From Pseudomonadota bacterium (GTDB lineage: Bacteria > Desulfobacterota > Desulfovibrionia > Desulfovibrionales > Desulfovibrionaceae), in contig JAEYDL010000026.1 of the NCBI GenBank assembly GCA_023403845.1, forward strand, positions 62,001 to 126,000: DNA of 64,000 nt. Reading direction: 5' to 3'. Positions 6,690 to 15,448 of the stretch are shown one piece after another. How positions within the stretch are numbered: position 1 is the first letter of the stretch; each line of letters starts with the position of its first letter. The notes under the pieces were generated by a model, which was not told the DNA's origin, searched no databases, and worked only from the letters and a program-made list of their open reading frames with translations. The translations under genes were made by a program, and so were the position numbers.

Positions 6690-7680
6690 TCATATCCTCC
6701 AGCATCAGGCCATTTGCATCGGCATACTCCCTGATACGCCTGCTGACAGCCTCATCTCCCGGTAATTGCAGGACCATTTGTCCAAATGCCGTTCCACCGA
6801 TATCCCGCGTGTCGGCAAACATGATGTTGACGGGGCATCCGCATGCGAGAACAAGATTTCCAATGACCGGCTCGAAGGACGATCGTCCGTTGAAAATGAT
6901 ACGGCAAAGCCTCTCATGGGGCATGGCCTGCAACGCCTCAGGAATGACGAGCTGACGGGCTTCCTCCGTCCGGGGATGGAAAAAGACTTCTTCAACTGGT
7001 CCGGTTTCGGCGATTCTGCCATGGCTGATTATGGCGACCTGATTACAAATCTTCTCAATTACGCTCATTTCGTGTGTGATGATCACCGCCGTAATGCCAA
7101 GACGACAATTGATATCCTTGATGAGGGAAAGGATGGACTCGGTGGTGGCAGGGTCCAGAGCCGACGTTGCCTCATCGCATAGCAGGACATCGGGATTGGT
7201 TGCCAGGGCGCGGGCAATAGCCACACGCTGTTTCTGTCCTCCTGAAAGCTGGGAGGGATAAGCCCCAGAACGGTCGGCCAGGCCTACAAGTTCCAGCAAT
7301 TCGCGAGCCCGCTGCCGTGCCGTTTCCTTCTTTACTCCCGCAAGCTCCAGAGGAAAACAGACGTTTTCTTCTGCCGTCCGCTGCATGAGCAGATTGAATT
7401 GTTGAAAAATCATCCCCATAGAGCGCCGTGCCGTGCGCAACTCCGCAGTCCCCAGACGGCACATATCCTTGCCTTCAAAAATGACGCTGCCCCCTGTAGG
7501 GCGTTCAAGCATGTTGATGCAGCGGACAAGCGTGCTCTTTCCGGCACCGCTTTTCCCGATAATGCCGAAAATATCTCCCTTGCGGATGGTCAGATTTATG
7601 CCTTTCAGGGCATAAACCTCTGCATTCTTGCTTTTGAATCTCTTTTCGAGATTCACGATCTGAATGATGGGATCCGTCAT
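6679..7680 (-). CDS. metN: Methionine ABC transporter ATP-binding protein with NIL domain
   Basis: Energises methionine uptake. The 333-residue protein has Walker A GKSGAGKST (residues 42-50), a Q-loop in 'IFQQFNLL' (about 91-98), the signature LSGGQKQR (145-152) and Walker B 'DVLLCDEATSALDP' (about 164-177), followed by the switch histidine in 'VIITHEMS'. The last 90 residues form the NIL domain, which in MetN binds methionine and inhibits transport. This separates MetN from other amino-acid ATPases. It is the first gene of the minus-strand operon, behind a roughly 300-nt untranslated region with several hairpins that may be regulatory. Confidence 0.96.
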   Translation of the reverse strand: MTDPIIQIVNLEKRFKSKNAEVYALKGINLTIRKGDIFGIIGKSGAGKSTLVRCINMLERPTGGSVIFEGKDMCRLGTAELRTARRSMGMIFQQFNLLMQRTAEENVCFPLELAGVKKETARQRARELLELVGLADRSGAYPSQLSGGQKQRVAIARALATNPDVLLCDEATSALDPATTESILSLIKDINCRLGITAVIITHEMSVIEKICNQVAIISHGRIAETGPVEEVFFHPRTEEARQLVIPEALQAMPHERLCRIIFNGRSSFEPVIGNLVLACGCPVNIMFADTRDIGGTAFGQMVLQLPGDEAVSRRIREYADANGLMLEDMNDV

Positions 7681-8030
7681 CCGTGACTCTCTCCTCTCCT
7701 TGTTTCTGCCGGGCTACCATAGTAGCGGCAGCCACTGCCGTCAAATAGAAGCTTTCCCAAATCCCGTAAAAAAGAGATCCATCCCTCCACCGCAGCAGTC
7801 GACAATAAACGAACGGCAGCCAAACGAAAAGGGCCCAGACTCCATTTTTGATACCTCTGTCCATACGCTCTCTGAAGAGAGTCTCCCTGACCTGGGAGTT
7901 TCAATAATCCCTCCCGGGTCTGGCTTGATAAGCTCTGGCCTCGCGGTCTACTCTTTTCCCGGACCAATTTCCGACTTCCCGTGCGAGCCTCGCCATTTTA
8001 ATATATTTAAACCAGTTCAAATAGTTGATG
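7681..8030 (-). promoter_or_regulatory. Possible structured leader of metNIQ
   Basis: Read on the minus strand, the 350 nt before metN contain an A/T-rich block (around 7998-8025) that could hold a promoter. A cluster of small hairpins lies between about 7870 and 7960: GCTT-ATC-AAGC, GGGAG...CTCCC and CTCTC-TTCA-GAGAG. I could not match it to SAM-I, SAM-II or SAM-IV consensus. Scattered similarity to cobalamin or T-box motifs is too incomplete to call. No credible terminator precedes metN. Confidence 0.3.
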
Positions 8031-8381
8031 GATGAATCTGTCTCCACTCCGCACGATTTATCCTTATTGGCTAAATCTGCAGACGCATGCAAGCTCCATG
8101 CGCAGTACACTGTACGGGAACGCCCCAATATGAGGAGAGGCCCAATCATGCACCTATCTAGGTGTACTGAAAGAAAATTTGAAAGTATACGCAACTCTGT
8201 TTCGGTCGGTCCTGGCAATACTGTGCGGACGCTGCGTCTGCCCTTTAAGACAGGTGAAAACGAGAAAAAGCTTGTAATCGTTAGAATTCTGATTGCCGTA
8301 TATATAGTTTTAGACCTCTTGACGCATCCCTTTTCCAGCTATAGATAAAAAATAACTTAGTCTAAAAACAGGAGAATAAAT

Positions 8382-8768
8382 ATGAAACGATTACTTGCAC
8401 TGGTTCTTGCCGCCACTCTCTGCGTTCCTGCCATGGCCGTAGCCGGCTTTCAGGGACCGGATACGACTCAAGGAGGAGGCTTCCAGGGACCAACCACCGG
8501 CATTGAGGCCGATACAGTAGCCAACGCCCAAAAAAGCCGGGATGATGCCCGCGTCGTTCTTACCGGAAACATCATCCAGCGAGTGGCGGGCAGCGACGAC
8601 AAATATGTTTTCAAGGACTCCACAGGTGAAATGATTGTGGAGATCGATTTTGGGCTTTTCGCTGGCCGGACCGTTACCCCTCAGACCAAAGTACGTCTGT
8701 CCGGCAAGGTCGACAAGGACTTCATGGAAGCCCCCAAGGTCGACGTAAAAGTTCTTGAAATTTTATAG
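8382..8768 (+). CDS. Exported YgiW/YdeI-family OB-fold protein
   Basis: A 128-residue periplasmic protein of the bacterial OB-fold (BOF) family, whose E. coli members are linked to stress tolerance. It has a signal peptide (MKRLLALVLAATLCVPAMAVA), then 'GFQGPDTTQGGGFQGPTTG', where the FxGP motif typical of the family is duplicated. The OB domain follows: 'VVLTGNIIQRVAGSDDKYVFKDSTGEMIVEID' (VLTGNIIQ, YVFKDSTGEM), then 'VRLSGKVDKDF' and 'VDVKVLEIL'. AGGAG sits just before the ATG. It is monocistronic with a hairpin downstream. The ligand and role are unknown, so no gene symbol is given. Confidence 0.88.
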   Translation: MKRLLALVLAATLCVPAMAVAGFQGPDTTQGGGFQGPTTGIEADTVANAQKSRDDARVVLTGNIIQRVAGSDDKYVFKDSTGEMIVEIDFGLFAGRTVTPQTKVRLSGKVDKDFMEAPKVDVKVLEIL

Positions 8769-8797
8769 TATATAACAAGACAACATCAAACTGCAGG

Positions 8798-8830
8798 CCA
8801 GTACCCATCTATCTGACGGATGGGTGCTGG
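8798..8830 (+). terminator. Hairpin, probable weak terminator
   Basis: CCAGTACCCATC / GGATGGGTGCTGG pair over 12 bp with one G-T wobble. The T-run that follows is poor (TCTGAGATTC), so termination may be weak. Confidence 0.5.
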
Positions 8831-9433
8831 TCTGAGATTCCATCTTCTCAAGAAACCTGCGCCTATGATAGGCAGAAAGGGACATCCCCCTTCTTGCATT
8901 GGCATATTATATTTACCACCTGGCGACATGCCGCATGCTCCCGCATCCATTCCCCAACGACTCAAGATTCATCCGTTGCACTCGATATTTTTACAGCTTT
9001 TTCCATATATTGAGCTACAGTTGAGGATCATTTGCACCCCTGGCTATCATGTCTCCGTTCATTCCTGCCACTCTTTATTGTATGCATCCCAATTAATGCA
9101 TCCCATCAGATCCACTGCATTCCAACTTGGTAAATCGTTTTTCACCGAGTACTGCTGACTCCGATGCTTTCACAGGGATACTCCTGTCCTGCTAACCAGG
9201 CTCCCCGGAGGTGCACATGAAAGAAAGATGCCGCCAGCTTGTTTCTCAACGTGACGCTCGACGAGGATCCCCTCCAAGTCACTCCAATGGACTCTTGTAG
9301 TTGGACCCTGTTTATGAGAGGTGATGAGGAAAAGCTATCCCAAGCAAAAAGCTTTCAGGTTGGCAACAAGGTAGCAAAACCGTGGAATCATGCTTGAATA
9401 TATCAGATATTTTCAAAAAAATAAGAGTAATAC
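8831..9433. other. 600-bp region without a supported gene
   Basis: No ORF here has convincing composition; one starting at 8820 begins inside the hairpin. The only translation-like signal is CGGAGGTG followed by ATG at 9217, opening 27 codons (MKERCRQLVSQRDARRGS...) to a TAG at 9298-9300. This could be a leader peptide or the stub of a lost gene. The dinB promoter presumably lies in 9300-9430; no LexA-type operator was recognised. Confidence 0.45.
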
Positions 9434-10720
9434 ATGAACAGATGGATAATGCACGTTGATATGGATGCCTTTTATGCATCTATAGAACAAATGGACCATC
9501 CAGAACTGAAAGGCAAACCCGTCGTAGTCGGGGGCGGAGGCACCCGCGGTGTGGTCAGTGCGGCTTCCTATGAAGCCAGACGATTTGGCATCCATTCGGC
9601 CATGCCTATTACCGAGGCCCGGCGGCGCTGTCCACATGCCATATTCATGCCTGTACGTATGACCCGTTACGTCGAAATGTCCCGTCGAGTCATGTCCATA
9701 TTGCACGCCTGCTCTCCCCGGGTGGAACAGGCCTCCGTGGATGAGGCCTATCTGGATGCCACTGGACTTGAACGCCTGTTTGGACCCGTGGAAAAAATGG
9801 CCCGAACCCTCAAGGAGCGGGTTCTGTCGGAAACGGGCGGCCTGACCTGCTCCATCGGGCTGGCCCCGGTCAAGTTTTTGGCCAAGATCGCTTCGGACAT
9901 GCATAAACCTGACGGTCTCACGGTTCTCTATCCTGATGCCATGACCGAATTCCTGAGCAAGCTGCCGATACAACGAATTCCCGGCGTAGGGCGAAGTCAG
10001 CTTATGGCTCTTGAGGAAATCGGAGTTCGCACTTGCGGCGAGGCCATCCGGTACCCTCGTTCTTTCTGGGAACGTCGTTTCGGCAAGCATGGCGTTATCC
10101 TTTGGGAAAGGGCTCAGGGTATGGATCCTCGGAATGTGGAACCTGAAACAGCACCCAAATCCGAAAGTGCGGAAACTACATTTGTAGAAGACACGCGGGA
10201 CATCGAATTCCTTAAAAACTGGATCTTCCGCCACGCGGATCGAGTGGGCCGCTCTCTCCGCAGACAGGGTCTGCGTGGACGAGTCGTCACTCTGAAAGTC
10301 AAATATGCTGACTTTCGAATTATTACGCGCAGGACAACTCTCCCGCTTCCAACCTGCGCTACAGAAACCATTTACGAGACAGCTTGCACCCTGCTGGATG
10401 CGCTTGCACTTCAGGGCAAGGTCAGGCTTATCGGCGTGGGCGTCTCCAAGTTCTCTTCAGGAGACCGCCAGTTTTTTCTTCCTCTCGAAAACAGTCTGGA
10501 GGAGGTGGATGAGCGACGCGACAGGCTGGACAGGACCATGGATGCGCTGAACGGCCGTTTTGGGACAAACACAGTAGTGCATGGCCGTCTGTTTCGACAG
10601 GAAAAATCAGAAAAAGAAAAGGCTGAAGGAGCTGTACTCCCATCCGGCACCCGAAACAGGAATACCTCCCGGTCATTCCTGCCAAGGGGCGTTCTAGACG
10701 ACGGGGCCGGGCAGCAGTAA
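9434..10720 (+). CDS. dinB: DNA polymerase IV (Y-family translesion polymerase)
   Basis: Error-prone bypass polymerase. The 428-residue protein begins 'MNRWIMHVDMDAFYASIEQ', holding the first metal-binding aspartates (HVDMDAFYAS). It continues with 'VVSAASYEARRFGIHSAMP' and 'EQASVDEAYLDATG' (SVDEAYLD supplies the remaining catalytic acids), and the helix-hairpin-helix 'PIQRIPGVGRSQLMALEEIG'. The little-finger domain runs from about residue 240. The C-terminus ends in a basic, low-complexity tail ('SEKEKAEGAVLPSGTRNRNTSRS', here only noted) that lacks a clear beta-clamp QLxLF motif. It has long flanking gaps, so it is probably monocistronic. Confidence 0.95.
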   Translation: MNRWIMHVDMDAFYASIEQMDHPELKGKPVVVGGGGTRGVVSAASYEARRFGIHSAMPITEARRRCPHAIFMPVRMTRYVEMSRRVMSILHACSPRVEQASVDEAYLDATGLERLFGPVEKMARTLKERVLSETGGLTCSIGLAPVKFLAKIASDMHKPDGLTVLYPDAMTEFLSKLPIQRIPGVGRSQLMALEEIGVRTCGEAIRYPRSFWERRFGKHGVILWERAQGMDPRNVEPETAPKSESAETTFVEDTRDIEFLKNWIFRHADRVGRSLRRQGLRGRVVTLKVKYADFRIITRRTTLPLPTCATETIYETACTLLDALALQGKVRLIGVGVSKFSSGDRQFFLPLENSLEEVDERRDRLDRTMDALNGRFGTNTVVHGRLFRQEKSEKEKAEGAVLPSGTRNRNTSRSFLPRGVLDDGAGQQ

Positions 10721-10781
10721 GCGGATACTTTTCGGAGAGAACAACTGCCGAGCCAATAACTGCTCAATATTATGCTGTTAT

Positions 10782-10808
10782 AACGGCCTATAACGCCTAT
10801 AGGCCGTT
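10782..10808 (+). terminator. Hairpin after dinB
   Basis: Perfect 11-bp inverted repeat AACGGCCTATA / TATAGGCCGTT with a 5-nt loop. It is followed by pyrimidine-rich sequence (CCCCGTTCCGTTTCC) rather than a clean T-run. Confidence 0.5.
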
Positions 10809-10860
10809 CCCCGTTCCGTTTCCTCTTCCTTTTCTCACGGCAAATTGCTATGAGACGTCC

Positions 10861-11976
10861 ATGAACGTCATTATTATGAACAATAAGGCCGGTTTTCTGG
10901 TCAATTTCTGGCGTGTGCTCATCATGCGTCTTCGTGAAGAAGGGCACCGGGTCACCTGTCTCGTCCCCGGAGGGGATGCTGAGGCGGAAGCGACCCTGCG
11001 CAGCCTGGGAGCAGATGTCTGGAACTATCCGTTAGACAACAAGGGGCTGAACCCTGTTCGTGATCTGAAGACATGTGTCGCGCTGTATCGCATCTTTAAG
11101 GAAATTAAAGGGGATATTCTGTACTCCTCCACCATCAAATCCGTCATCTACGGTTTGCCGATGGCGGCTCTTGCAGGAACGCGCGCTCGTTACGCCATGA
11201 TTACCGGTCTCGGCTACATGTTCGAGGCAGATTCCCCGCTCAAAAAGGCTCTGACATATCTGGCTGCTCTGCTCTATCGCATTGCTCTTTCCTGCAGCCA
11301 GACCGTGTTTTTTCAGAATACCGATGATGTAAAAACATTCCGGCAATGGCACTGTCTGCCCTTGGGGGCCAGAGTGCTCCTCACCAAGGGTACGGGAGTC
11401 GATACGGCGCACTTTTCTCAAGCCCCGTACGCTGAGGGCGCTCCGGTTTTTCTTCTTGTGGGAAGATTGCTCGAAGCCAAGGGACTCTACGAATTTGCTG
11501 AGGCGGCACGCATTGTGAAGCGTAGTCATCCCGAAGCCCGCTTTTGTCTGCTCGGCGCCCCTGAACCTTCCCTGGGAGGAGTGCCCATGAGCACGATTCA
11601 GGAATGGGAGCACGAAGGCATTCTCTCCTATCTGGGTGTGACGCGGGATGTTCGCCCCTATGTTGCGGAAGCCGAAGTCGTTGTACTGCCCTCCTGGCGG
11701 GAGGGCCTGCCCTGTTCGCTGATGGAAGCCATGAGCATGGGCCGGGCCATTGTGGCTACGGATGTTCCGGGATGCCGCGACGTGGTTGTCCCGGGACGCA
11801 ACGGACTTCTGGTCCCGGTACGCAATCCTCAGGCTCTGGCTGCCGCCATGCTGAAATTTCTGGACGACCGCGCTCTGGCCGTCGAAATGGGACGACAGGG
11901 CCGACTAATTGCCGAAAACGAATTGGACGCCCGCAAGGCCGCCGATCTTATTTTGAAGGAAATGAGGCTTATTTGA
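10861..11976 (+). CDS. Family 4-type glycosyltransferase
   Basis: Probable GT-B glycosyltransferase adding a sugar to a lipid-linked glycan on the cytoplasmic face of the membrane. It is 371 residues. The N-terminal domain has 'MNNKAGFLVNFWRVLIMRLREEGHRVTCLVPGG' (FWRVLIMRL, HRVTCLVPGG). The C-terminal nucleotide-sugar domain has 'VFLLVGRLLEAKGLYEFAEAARIV' and the EX7E element 'PSWREGLPCSLMEAMSMG', followed by 'IVATDVPGCRDVV'. The pattern matches O-antigen and capsule transferases such as the N,N'-diacetylbacillosaminyl transferase group. It is paired with the initiating phosphosugar transferase that starts 90 bp downstream. Donor and acceptor cannot be assigned from sequence. Confidence 0.88.
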   Translation: MNVIIMNNKAGFLVNFWRVLIMRLREEGHRVTCLVPGGDAEAEATLRSLGADVWNYPLDNKGLNPVRDLKTCVALYRIFKEIKGDILYSSTIKSVIYGLPMAALAGTRARYAMITGLGYMFEADSPLKKALTYLAALLYRIALSCSQTVFFQNTDDVKTFRQWHCLPLGARVLLTKGTGVDTAHFSQAPYAEGAPVFLLVGRLLEAKGLYEFAEAARIVKRSHPEARFCLLGAPEPSLGGVPMSTIQEWEHEGILSYLGVTRDVRPYVAEAEVVVLPSWREGLPCSLMEAMSMGRAIVATDVPGCRDVVVPGRNGLLVPVRNPQALAAAMLKFLDDRALAVEMGRQGRLIAENELDARKAADLILKEMRLI

Positions 11977-12065
11977 CTCTTTCCCCGCATGTCTGCATAA
12001 GATGAAAGCATGGGGAACGATTCAAGCATGCCCGGGAATGACCCCCGGATACAAAGGAGTTTGTC

Positions 12066-13415
12066 TTGCTTATCAGCAGTTACCGCAAGGGGCTTTTTAA
12101 GGCGCTGGATGCGTTGTGCATTCTGGTAGCACTGGGAATCACCGGTTACTTCACCCTGCCTGCGGACCTGTCCGTTCTTGACGACTATACCGGCGCTTCA
12201 CTGTTCACCGTAGCCGCCTATCTCTTTTTCTTCTATGTCCTTGATGCGTACAACATCGGCGCCGAAGACTTCCGGGATACGATCGGTCGTGTCCTCGTAG
12301 CCTTTGTTCTCGGTGCAATAGGCTCGGCTACGGCATTTTATGCGTTCCAGAATTGGAGATTTGACCGGGAAACCCTGATATTGCTGTTTACGCTATGCCT
12401 TTTGTTCTGCCTTGGCTGGCGTGCGCTGTACTATCGGCATATCGGTCGTTTCGTGCACCGCCCGCGTGTGCTTCTTGTAGGGACCGATCGTGCGGGAAAA
12501 GTACAGCAGACACTTGCCGAATCCATGAATGATGCGGACATAATCGGCTATGTCAGCGATTGCGACAGTGCGAAGAGCATTCCCTATCTTGGAACCCCCA
12601 TGCAGGTAGAGGAGCTGGCGCGTGCCCATAATGTGACCATGATAGTGCTTCTGCCTGACGCTCCCATTGACGAAGAAATTGCGGAGACGCTGCTTCAGGC
12701 CAAGCTGCACGGCCAGATGATCGTCGACGTCCGTTCCTTCTGCGAACATATGGTGCATCGCCTTCCAGTATCTCAGATCAGCTCTGAATGGCTGCTCACG
12801 GAAGAAGGCTTTTCTCTGAATACCCGTGGCTCCCTCCGCCGTATGAAGCGGGTTCTGGACCTTTGTGCCGCCTTCATCCTGCTTGTGTGCACCTCGCCGA
12901 TCATGCTGCTGGCGGCATTGGCTGTACGCTTCGAATCCCCTGGCCCTGTCATCTACAGCCAGCGCCGGGTTGGTCTGTTCGGAAAGACTTTTACCGTATT
13001 CAAGTTTCGTTCCATGCGAAATGACGCGGAGAAAAATGGAGCTGTATGGGCAATGAAGTCGGATCCCAGAGTGACAAAAGTCGGCAAATTTATCCGAAAA
13101 ACTCGCATCGATGAATTGCCCCAGCTCTGGAATGTGCTGAAAGGGGAAATGAGCCTTATAGGGCCGCGCCCAGAACGTCCGGAATTTGTTGAGGAGCTGG
13201 AAAAGGAAATTCCTTTCTACAGTCTGAGACATGCCGTCAAACCAGGCGTCACCGGCTGGGCTCAGGTCTGTTATCCCTACGGCTCTTCCGTTGACGATTC
13301 ACGCCGAAAGCTGGAATACGATCTCTATTACGCTAAAAATATGTCGCTCCTACTGGACATCAAGATTGTCCTGAAAACAATCGGAGTCATTTTGTTCCCG
13401 AAGGGCGCCCGATAG
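12066..13415 (+). CDS. Polyprenyl-phosphate sugar-1-phosphate transferase (WcaJ/WbaP type)
   Basis: Initiates exopolysaccharide or O-antigen synthesis by moving a sugar-1-phosphate onto undecaprenyl phosphate. The 449-residue protein has four N-terminal membrane helices (about 10-115) and a central CoA-binding-like domain (VLLVGTDRAGKVQQ...). A final membrane-anchored catalytic domain starts near 'MKRVLDLCAAFILLVCTSPIMLLAAL'. Catalytic-domain marks are 'GPVIYSQRRVGLFGKTFTVFKFRSM' (VGLFGKTF, KFRSM), 'RIDELPQLWNVLKGEMSLIGPRPE' (DELPQLWNVL, GPRPE) and 'PGVTGWAQV'. It forms a two-gene unit with the preceding glycosyltransferase and is followed by a strong terminator. No wzx/wzy or other glycan genes are nearby. 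Confidence 0.9.
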   Translation: MLISSYRKGLFKALDALCILVALGITGYFTLPADLSVLDDYTGASLFTVAAYLFFFYVLDAYNIGAEDFRDTIGRVLVAFVLGAIGSATAFYAFQNWRFDRETLILLFTLCLLFCLGWRALYYRHIGRFVHRPRVLLVGTDRAGKVQQTLAESMNDADIIGYVSDCDSAKSIPYLGTPMQVEELARAHNVTMIVLLPDAPIDEEIAETLLQAKLHGQMIVDVRSFCEHMVHRLPVSQISSEWLLTEEGFSLNTRGSLRRMKRVLDLCAAFILLVCTSPIMLLAALAVRFESPGPVIYSQRRVGLFGKTFTVFKFRSMRNDAEKNGAVWAMKSDPRVTKVGKFIRKTRIDELPQLWNVLKGEMSLIGPRPERPEFVEELEKEIPFYSLRHAVKPGVTGWAQVCYPYGSSVDDSRRKLEYDLYYAKNMSLLLDIKIVLKTIGVILFPKGAR

Positions 13416-13439
13416 CACCGGCAGTGCATGTAATTCCGA

Positions 13440-13474
13440 GAGCGTCGCGTTCAGACTGAACGCGACGCTCTTTT
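13440..13474 (+). terminator. Intrinsic terminator after the polysaccharide pair
   Basis: Perfect 13-bp stem GAGCGTCGCGTTC / GAACGCGACGCTC with loop AGACT and a TTTT run. Confidence 0.92.
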
Positions 13475-13575
13475 CATTTGACATATCTTGAGATACGTAT
13501 TTGTCCTCAGGGGCTGCCAAGGTATGAGAGTGCGGGTCCAGCCTTCCTGTCGTGACCTTTTCCCGGAGTACATCT

Positions 13576-14691
13576 GTGAATATTGATGGAGTCCATTATC
13601 GAACCATCTGGATTGATGAGGCTGACAAGCTCAGGGTCATTGACCAGCTGCGTCTTCCCCATTCCTTTGAGGTAGCGACTCTGCATACTTTCGAGGAAGT
13701 TCAAGAAGCTATCGGCAACATGCTTGTCCGTGGAGCCGGTCTGATCGGAGTGACGGCAGGTTATGGCATGTGGTTGGCGGCCAGGGAGATTCTTGACATG
13801 GGAATCTCCGAAGACTCGAAATTCAATGCGGCGTTTTGCCGCGCGGGCCAATTATTGCAGGCGACCAGGCCGACAGCCAAAAATCTTTCCTGGGCCGTGG
13901 AACGCCAGATTCAGGCCGTAACCTCCGTGCATGGGAAAGAAAAGAGCTACATGGCCCGACGAACGGCCGAGGCAATCGCAAATGAAGATGCGGAGGCATG
14001 CCGTCTGATTGGAGAACACGGGCTGGAAATAATCAGACGTATGGCGACGGGAGGCAATACGGTCAACATATTGACGCATTGCAATGCCGGCTGGCTGGCT
14101 TTCGTGGACTATGGATCGGCGCTCGCTCCCATCTATGCAGCTCATGACGCGGGAATCCCCGTTCACGTCTGGGTGGATGAAACCCGCCCCCGGAATCAGG
14201 GGGCAAGCCTCACGGCATGGGAACTGGCACGCCACGGAGTCCCGCATGACATTATTACGGACAATGCAGGCGGTCATCTGATGTATTGTGGCCAGGTGGA
14301 TATGGTCATTACCGGAGCGGACCGAGTTACCCGGCGTGGCGATGTAGCCAACAAGATAGGCACCTACCTCAAGGCACTGGCCGCAGCAGACAACGCGATT
14401 CCCTTCTACGTGGCGCTCCCCTCATCCACTTTTGATTTTAGTCTTTCCGACGATCGGGATATTCCCATTGAAGAACGAAATCCTGAGGAAGTTTTGACTG
14501 TAACGGGCATATCTTCATGCGGGACCCCAACGACAGTGCGCATTGGGCCGGAGGGAAGCACGGCACGAAACTGGAGCTTTGACGTGACTCCTGCCCGCCT
14601 GATCACTGGTCTGCTCTGCGAACGCGGATTGTGCTCAGCTTCCGAGGCCGGAATTGCAGAGCTTTTTCCTGAGGCCTTCCCATGCTCATGA
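13576..14691 (+). CDS. mtnA: S-methyl-5-thioribose-1-phosphate isomerase
   Basis: Isomerises 5-methylthioribose-1-phosphate (and often 5-deoxyribose-1-phosphate) to the ribulose form during salvage of SAM by-products. GTG at 13576 is chosen: GGAG sits 7 nt upstream and the product then starts MNIDGVHYRTIWID, giving 371 residues, normal for the family. A longer GTG start at 13552 is possible. Marks include 'RGAGLIGVTAGYGMWLAA', 'LTHCNAGWLAFVDYGSALAPIY' with the catalytic cysteine (THCNAG), 'VDETRPRNQGASLTAWEL' and 'VITGADRVTRRGDVANKIGTY' with the catalytic aspartate. Its 3' end overlaps the aldolase gene, and mtnP follows, so the three act together. Confidence 0.93.
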   Translation: MNIDGVHYRTIWIDEADKLRVIDQLRLPHSFEVATLHTFEEVQEAIGNMLVRGAGLIGVTAGYGMWLAAREILDMGISEDSKFNAAFCRAGQLLQATRPTAKNLSWAVERQIQAVTSVHGKEKSYMARRTAEAIANEDAEACRLIGEHGLEIIRRMATGGNTVNILTHCNAGWLAFVDYGSALAPIYAAHDAGIPVHVWVDETRPRNQGASLTAWELARHGVPHDIITDNAGGHLMYCGQVDMVITGADRVTRRGDVANKIGTYLKALAAADNAIPFYVALPSSTFDFSLSDDRDIPIEERNPEEVLTVTGISSCGTPTTVRIGPEGSTARNWSFDVTPARLITGLLCERGLCSASEAGIAELFPEAFPCS

Positions 14692-15374
14692 CTTCGATAC
14701 GTCAGAATGAGGCTGAGTTGCCGGACAAGGAAGGTGTGATCAAATACCGCGTAGAGCACGTCGCTGCAGAACTTGAAGACGCACTGACCTCTGTATGCGC
14801 GTCTGAACGGATTTCTGAGATTCTGGAACTGGTCACAGAGCTGGATGAAGCCCGAACGAGGCTCCACGATCTGAACCTGATCGGGAGCATGCCGACCGGG
14901 ATAGGGTTTGGCAACCTTTCCCTGTATCTCGCACACGGGACCTTCATAATCAGCGGCAGCGGCACGGGCGAGCCCAGGGTCTTGGGACGCAACGGCTACT
15001 GCCTTGTGCGTCAAGCCTGCCCGGAAAGGAACCAGGTTTGTTCTACGGGGCCGATGCGGGCATCATCCGAGTCCATGACCCATGCCGCCGTCTACTCTGC
15101 TTTTCCCATGCTATCGGATAACGAGTCTTTCCCCATTCGCTGCGTCATTCATGTCCACAGTCCTGCCCTGTTCTCCCGTTATCTGCCTGTTGCCCCGCAA
15201 ACGCCGGTTACGGCTGCGTATGGAACCCCGGAACTGGCGCAGGCCGTCCGCCGACTGGTCTCTTCCATGAATGTGAAAAGCGGATTTTTCGTACTGGCCG
15301 GACATCAGGATGGCCTTGTCTTTTTCGGTCCTACGATAAAATGTACATGGGAAAACATTCTGTCCGCCCTGTAA
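14682..15374 (+). CDS. Class II aldolase/adducin-family protein of the mtn module
   Basis: Predicted metal-dependent aldolase that would split 5-methylthioribulose-1-phosphate (or 5-deoxyribulose-1-phosphate) into dihydroxyacetone phosphate and an aldehyde. The 230-residue protein keeps the family metal and acid residues: E130 in 'RASSESMTHAAVY', H157 and H159 in 'CVIHVHSP' and H208 in 'LAGHQDGLVFFG', with the phosphate loop 'GFGNLS' near residue 76. The first 60 residues ('EGVIKYRVEHVAAELEDAL...') extend beyond typical FucA-type aldolases. The start overlaps the mtnA end by 10 bp behind a GAGG. The MtnA-aldolase-MtnP neighbourhood fits the DHAP shunt. MtnB-type dehydratase is the alternative, but no later Met-salvage enzymes are present. 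Confidence 0.8.
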   Translation: MLMTSIRQNEAELPDKEGVIKYRVEHVAAELEDALTSVCASERISEILELVTELDEARTRLHDLNLIGSMPTGIGFGNLSLYLAHGTFIISGSGTGEPRVLGRNGYCLVRQACPERNQVCSTGPMRASSESMTHAAVYSAFPMLSDNESFPIRCVIHVHSPALFSRYLPVAPQTPVTAAYGTPELAQAVRRLVSSMNVKSGFFVLAGHQDGLVFFGPTIKCTWENILSAL

Positions 15375-15448
15375 ACGACGGAACCATGGTGTAACGCATT
15401 TAGTCAGCTGAGAATAAACGGCTCCATCAACACTAGAAAGGAATCGGC

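Noticed and set aside
7505..7967. Two minus-strand ORFs in the metN leader (96 and 119 codons)
   Set aside because: One ends exactly at the metN start and the other overlaps metN by about 175 bp. Neither has a convincing start, although one has a hydrophobic N-terminus.
7861..7975. T-box or cobalamin riboswitch in the metN leader
   Set aside because: Strings such as ACCGCG and GTCAGGGAGAC resemble these motifs, but the order and the remaining conserved blocks are missing.
8820..9158. 112-codon ORF after the YgiW-type gene
   Set aside because: It begins within the downstream hairpin, is His/Pro/Leu-rich and lacks a start signal.
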